Made by a program: the position numbers and the translations under genes. The notes beneath the pieces were generated by a model, which was not told the DNA's origin, did not search any database, and saw only the letters and a list, made by a program, of their open reading frames with translations. Shown one piece after another: positions 6,484-9,313 of a stretch of DNA of 9,313 nt. Positions within the stretch are counted from its first letter, which is position 1, and each line of letters opens with the position of its first letter. This stretch comes from Hyphomicrobiales bacterium (GTDB lineage: Bacteria; Pseudomonadota; Alphaproteobacteria; Rhizobiales; Devosiaceae), in assembly GCA_015487985.1 (NCBI GenBank), contig WFOP01000354.1, forward strand, positions 1 to 9,313, in the 5' to 3' direction.

Positions 6484-6517
6484 GGGCGGGGTATCGGGCA
6501 TACCCCGCCCTGTTTTG
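6484..6517 (+). terminator. Rho-independent terminator after asd
   Basis: GGGCGGGGTAT (6484-6494) pairs perfectly with ATACCCCGCCC (6500-6510) around a 5-nt CGGGC loop. With one bulged G the stem extends to CAG/CTG. TGTTTTGTTAA follows as the T-rich tract. It lies 51 nt after the asd stop and separates the biosynthetic cluster from the cyclic-di-GMP genes. The rest of 6433-6633 holds no gene that I can support. Confidence 0.88.
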
Positions 6518-6633
6518 TTAAAGCTTTGGCAAGGATAAAAAAGCGGTGCATAAGCGTTCGCCAGGAAAATAAGCAATATTTTTACATTCGTAGTTTTGAA
6601 TGGCGCCAAATTGAACTATTGGAGATAGTCTCA

Positions 6634-8649
6634 TTGGCGCTTTCTGAACTGCTTTCCAAGGCATTTGGAATTGATGGAGAAAACCATGAATTGTGCCTGG
6701 CACAATACAAGGTTGTTTCTGCACAGGCGCCTTTATTTTACTTGATTATGATTTCGGCCATGTTTGCAGTGGCCTATGTGAGTTTTTCCACTGCGCCGGC
6801 ATTTTTGACTATCGTCATGCCGCTTTATTTGCTGACCGGGTTTCTGGCAGCATATTATGGATATGTCATTCCGCGCAGCATTACGCTTCAGGCCTATCGC
6901 AAGGCGATTGTCAGAAGCCTGCACACCAGTGTTCTTGTGACCATGGTTTTTGGTATTTCCTATTCCTACTGGATAATTTCAATTTTGGGGTTTGGTGAGC
7001 AAAAGCTGCATTATCTGGTGCTTGCCATAACCGGTTTGGCCACGCTCGGGGCTGCCATATGTTTGATGCATTTGCGGGCGGCGGCGCTGTCCATGGCTGT
7101 TTTTACCCTTGGTCCCCTGACGGTTTATCTCTGGATGACGGGGGAACCGGGCTATGTGATCATTTCGGCCATCAGCGCGCTGGTGTCGTTTGTATTTGTT
7201 TTCGTTGCCACCAGATACAGTCGGGATTTTTCCGAAATCATTATGCGTCGGATTGAAGTTGAAGCAAAGCGACATGAAGCGGAGCTGCTTAGCCAGTCAA
7301 ACCGGGCACTGGCGGAACTGGATACGCTGACCGGGCTGGCCAATCGGCGCGCTTTTATGAGCCATCTTAATTCCCAGGTAAATGATGCTAAGGCGCGAAA
7401 AATTCAGGGGCTGGCGGTGGGCATTCTGGATTTGGACGGATTTAAGCAGATCAATGATATTTATGGGCACAGTGCAGGGGATCATCTGTTGCAGGCCGTG
7501 GGCAAACGCTTAAGCGAAATGCTGCCACCCCGGGTGTTTCTGGCACGGCTGGGGGGGGATGAATTCGGGCTTATTGCCAGCGAATATGACAGCAATGAAC
7601 AGTTGATAAAAATTGGCGAAGAAATTTGCCAGGTCATGCGTATTCCCTTTGATATGGATAAATTCAGCGCCCATCTTGGCGGCTCGGTGGGGTTTGCGAA
7701 GTGGAATGAAGAAATTGAAAATGCCGAGCGGTTTTTTGAAATGGCGGATTATGCTCTTTATCATGCCAAGGATAACAAGCGCGGGGGTGTGACAATCTTC
7801 AACCAAAGTCACGCCGATACAATTCGAGAGGTCTCCGGGGTTTCGCGCCGGTTGCAGGATGCATCCTTTGAAGATGAAATGTCCCTTGTTTATCAGCCCA
7901 TTGTTTCTTCCCTGAATGGGAAAACCATCGGGTTTGAGGCACTGGCCCGCTGGGTCAACCCGGTTTTGGGGGTTGTTTCCCCCGATGTTTTCATTCGTTC
8001 TGCCGAGCGGGCGGGTACGATAAATGCGTTGACGGCTGTTCTGCTGGAAAAAGCCCTGGATGAATTCAAGAGCTGGCCGCAGGATCTGTTTTTATCGTTC
8101 AACCTGTCCATGCAGGATATTGCTTCTTCCGAAGCAATGTTGCGGTTGATATCTATTGTCCAGAAAAGCGGGTTTGATCCGGCACGCCTGACATTTGAAG
8201 TAACCGAAAGTTCGATGATGCGTGATTATGAGCGCGCAATGGATTCCTTGAACCTGTTAAAAAATATGGGCTGTAAAATAGCGCTGGATGACTTTGGCAC
8301 CGGATATTCATCCTTGGCCTATGTGCGCCAGATGCCGCTGGACAAGTTAAAACTGGATCGCAAGTTTATTGCCGATATTGAAACGGACCGCAATGCCCGC
8401 GCGATTGTTCATGCCATGATTGAAATGTGCAAGCATTTGCAGGTGGAGTGCATTGTTGAGGGGGTGGAAAATGTGGGGCAGTTTGAAACGCTCAATGCAA
8501 TGGGCTGTAAAATAATTCAGGGATACTATTTTTCAAAACCCCTGAAAGGCGCCGATGCGCTCAGTTACCTGTCTGAACAGAAATCCCCTGACGAGTTTGA
8601 ACAAAGTCCCATGACCTCTTATGTCGGCGGGTTTTTGATTGGTCAGTAA
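6634..8649 (+). CDS. Membrane-anchored GGDEF-EAL cyclic-di-GMP enzyme
   Basis: A 671-aa inner-membrane protein with domains for making and degrading cyclic di-GMP. Six hydrophobic segments lie near residues 33-52, 57-79, 97-118, 127-147, 151-168 and 174-193. They are followed by a charged helical linker (197-229). The GGDEF domain starts at DTLTGLANRRAF (230) and has an intact GGDEF at 307-311. The position of the inhibitory RxxD site reads PPRV, so that site is absent. The EAL domain (about 413-655) keeps EAL (435-437), NLS, EVTES, Asp552-Asp553 in DDFGTGYSS, KLDRKFI, VEGVE and QGYYF (Gln629), so phosphodiesterase activity is likely. I chose TTG 6634 because GGAGA (6621-6625) precedes it by 8 nt, and because from there the N-terminus aligns without gaps with the tandem paralogue at 8800. 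A longer frame from TTG 6526 would begin next to the asd terminator. The signal sensed is unknown. Confidence 0.9.
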   Translation: MALSELLSKAFGIDGENHELCLAQYKVVSAQAPLFYLIMISAMFAVAYVSFSTAPAFLTIVMPLYLLTGFLAAYYGYVIPRSITLQAYRKAIVRSLHTSVLVTMVFGISYSYWIISILGFGEQKLHYLVLAITGLATLGAAICLMHLRAAALSMAVFTLGPLTVYLWMTGEPGYVIISAISALVSFVFVFVATRYSRDFSEIIMRRIEVEAKRHEAELLSQSNRALAELDTLTGLANRRAFMSHLNSQVNDAKARKIQGLAVGILDLDGFKQINDIYGHSAGDHLLQAVGKRLSEMLPPRVFLARLGGDEFGLIASEYDSNEQLIKIGEEICQVMRIPFDMDKFSAHLGGSVGFAKWNEEIENAERFFEMADYALYHAKDNKRGGVTIFNQSHADTIREVSGVSRRLQDASFEDEMSLVYQPIVSSLNGKTIGFEALARWVNPVLGVVSPDVFIRSAERAGTINALTAVLLEKALDEFKSWPQDLFLSFNLSMQDIASSEAMLRLISIVQKSGFDPARLTFEVTESSMMRDYERAMDSLNLLKNMGCKIALDDFGTGYSSLAYVRQMPLDKLKLDRKFIADIETDRNARAIVHAMIEMCKHLQVECIVEGVENVGQFETLNAMGCKIIQGYYFSKPLKGADALSYLSEQKSPDEFEQSPMTSYVGGFLIGQ

Positions 8650-8730
8650 TGCCGGGTTTTATCGTGTTAAATCAATATGATATGTGATGATGGTGTAATG
8701 TTTTATCCATTTGTTTTGGGGCGTTAACAT

Positions 8731-8760
8731 TTGTCAGGCGCAATAAAAATTTAACATACT
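8731..8760 (+). promoter_or_regulatory. Possible promoter for the second sensor gene
   Basis: TTGTCA (8731-8736) and CATACT (8755-8760) are 18 nt apart in the 150-bp gap between the two cyclic-di-GMP-type genes, giving a leader of about 30 nt before the ATG at 8800. TTAACAT occurs twice nearby (8724-8730 and 8751-8757), flanking and overlapping the promoter. The matches are imperfect, so this is tentative. The rest of 8650-8799 shows no gene or terminator. Confidence 0.35.
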
Positions 8761-8799
8761 CGGGGTATCGTACTGTTTTTATGTTTGGCAAATAAGTTT

Positions 8800-9313
8800 A
8801 TGTATCCCATTCGGACATTTTCAAAACTATTCAGACTGGAGCATGATAATCCGGATCTGTTTGTTGCGCAGTACAAGGCGATGGCGCAGCAAATGCCACT
8901 TTTGTATCTGCTGATTATTTCATCAACACTGGCCGTATCCAACGCAAATCTATATCACGCGCCGGTGGTGCTCAGTGTTGTTTTTCCTGCGGCTTTGTTA
9001 TTGGGTTGCATCGCCTTTTTTTATTGGTTTATGGCCATTCCCGAAAGCGCGGAGCCAGAAGAACTCAATCGAAGGATTCTGATCCGGTTGCATGGAACAA
9101 TCTGGAATCACTTGATGTTCGGGGCGCTTTATTCAGGATGGGCCATTCAGCTGTTTCTGACCGGGGATGTATCGACCCAGGGGCTGGTGGTGGCATTTGT
9201 CGGTGTGTCGGCATTCGGGATAGTTTTGTGCCTGATGCATGTTCGTGGTGCCGTGGTAGCTTATCTGGGCTCGGCGCTGGTCCCTTTGATCGCATTCATG
9301 TGGATGAGTGAGG
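8800..9313 (+). CDS. Paralogous six-helix membrane sensor protein, N-terminal part (cut by right edge)
   Basis: The first 171 residues of a protein whose start is ATG 8800; the only earlier ATG nearby (8781) meets a stop after four codons. It is a diverged copy of the N-terminal membrane domain of the preceding GGDEF-EAL protein. Identities run in register: SKxF (8-11), Asn17, Leu20, AQYK (23-26), Gln31, Pro33-Leu34, Tyr36, Ala54-Pro55 and Pro63. After a one-residue insertion come RxLH, a shared Trp (114), CLMH (144-147) plus Arg149, Pro162 and Trp168-Met169. Hydrophobic segments are present near 33-51, 57-80, 101-120, 128-147 and 151-169. By analogy a GGDEF, with or without EAL, probably follows, but no output domain lies inside the window. 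Its ribosome binding site is weak. Confidence 0.8.
   Translation, partial: MYPIRTFSKLFRLEHDNPDLFVAQYKAMAQQMPLLYLLIISSTLAVSNANLYHAPVVLSVVFPAALLLGCIAFFYWFMAIPESAEPEELNRRILIRLHGTIWNHLMFGALYSGWAIQLFLTGDVSTQGLVVAFVGVSAFGIVLCLMHVRGAVVAYLGSALVPLIAFMWMSE

Overview
This window looks like a chromosomal segment of an alphaproteobacterium. The evidence is a short (type 2) ArgC, leucine-pathway genes followed by asd, a PagL-type outer-membrane protein ending in Phe, and composite GGDEF/EAL proteins with a membrane N-terminus of a kind I associate with that class. I cannot fix the order or genus. Apart from the two leftmost genes, everything is on the + strand.

Layout. Positions 1-1027 (minus strand) hold deoD, a purine nucleoside phosphorylase, followed by the start of a HEAT-like repeat protein that runs off the left edge. 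A 143-bp divergent gap separates deoD from a + strand amino-acid biosynthesis cluster: argC (arginine), leuD, a RidA-superfamily gene without the catalytic arginine, leuB (leucine), a PagL-like outer-membrane lipid A deacylase gene, a 356-bp non-coding stretch, and asd (the branch enzyme to Lys, Thr, Met and Ile). A strong hairpin plus T-rich tract closes this cluster after asd. Downstream are two tandem genes with a matching six-helix membrane sensor domain. The first is a complete GGDEF-EAL cyclic-di-GMP enzyme. The second is cut by the right edge before any output domain appears.

The most interesting stretch is the leader in front of asd (5036-5391). It has an A/C-rich, G-poor segment that can be read as a short peptide ending in a Thr/Lys-rich tail. 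The stop codon of that peptide runs straight into a 15-bp hairpin. One side of the hairpin is also perfectly complementary over 13 nt to a segment about 125 nt upstream. Thr and Lys are end products of the pathway asd feeds, so this resembles a transcription or translation attenuator. No U-tract follows the hairpin, so Rho-dependent or translational control would be needed. It is a hypothesis, not an established element.

Other points of interest are the divergent RidA-like gene between leuD and leuB, the PagL-like protein with Thr in place of the third triad residue, and a re-assigned TTG start for the GGDEF-EAL gene that lines up without gaps with its tandem paralogue.
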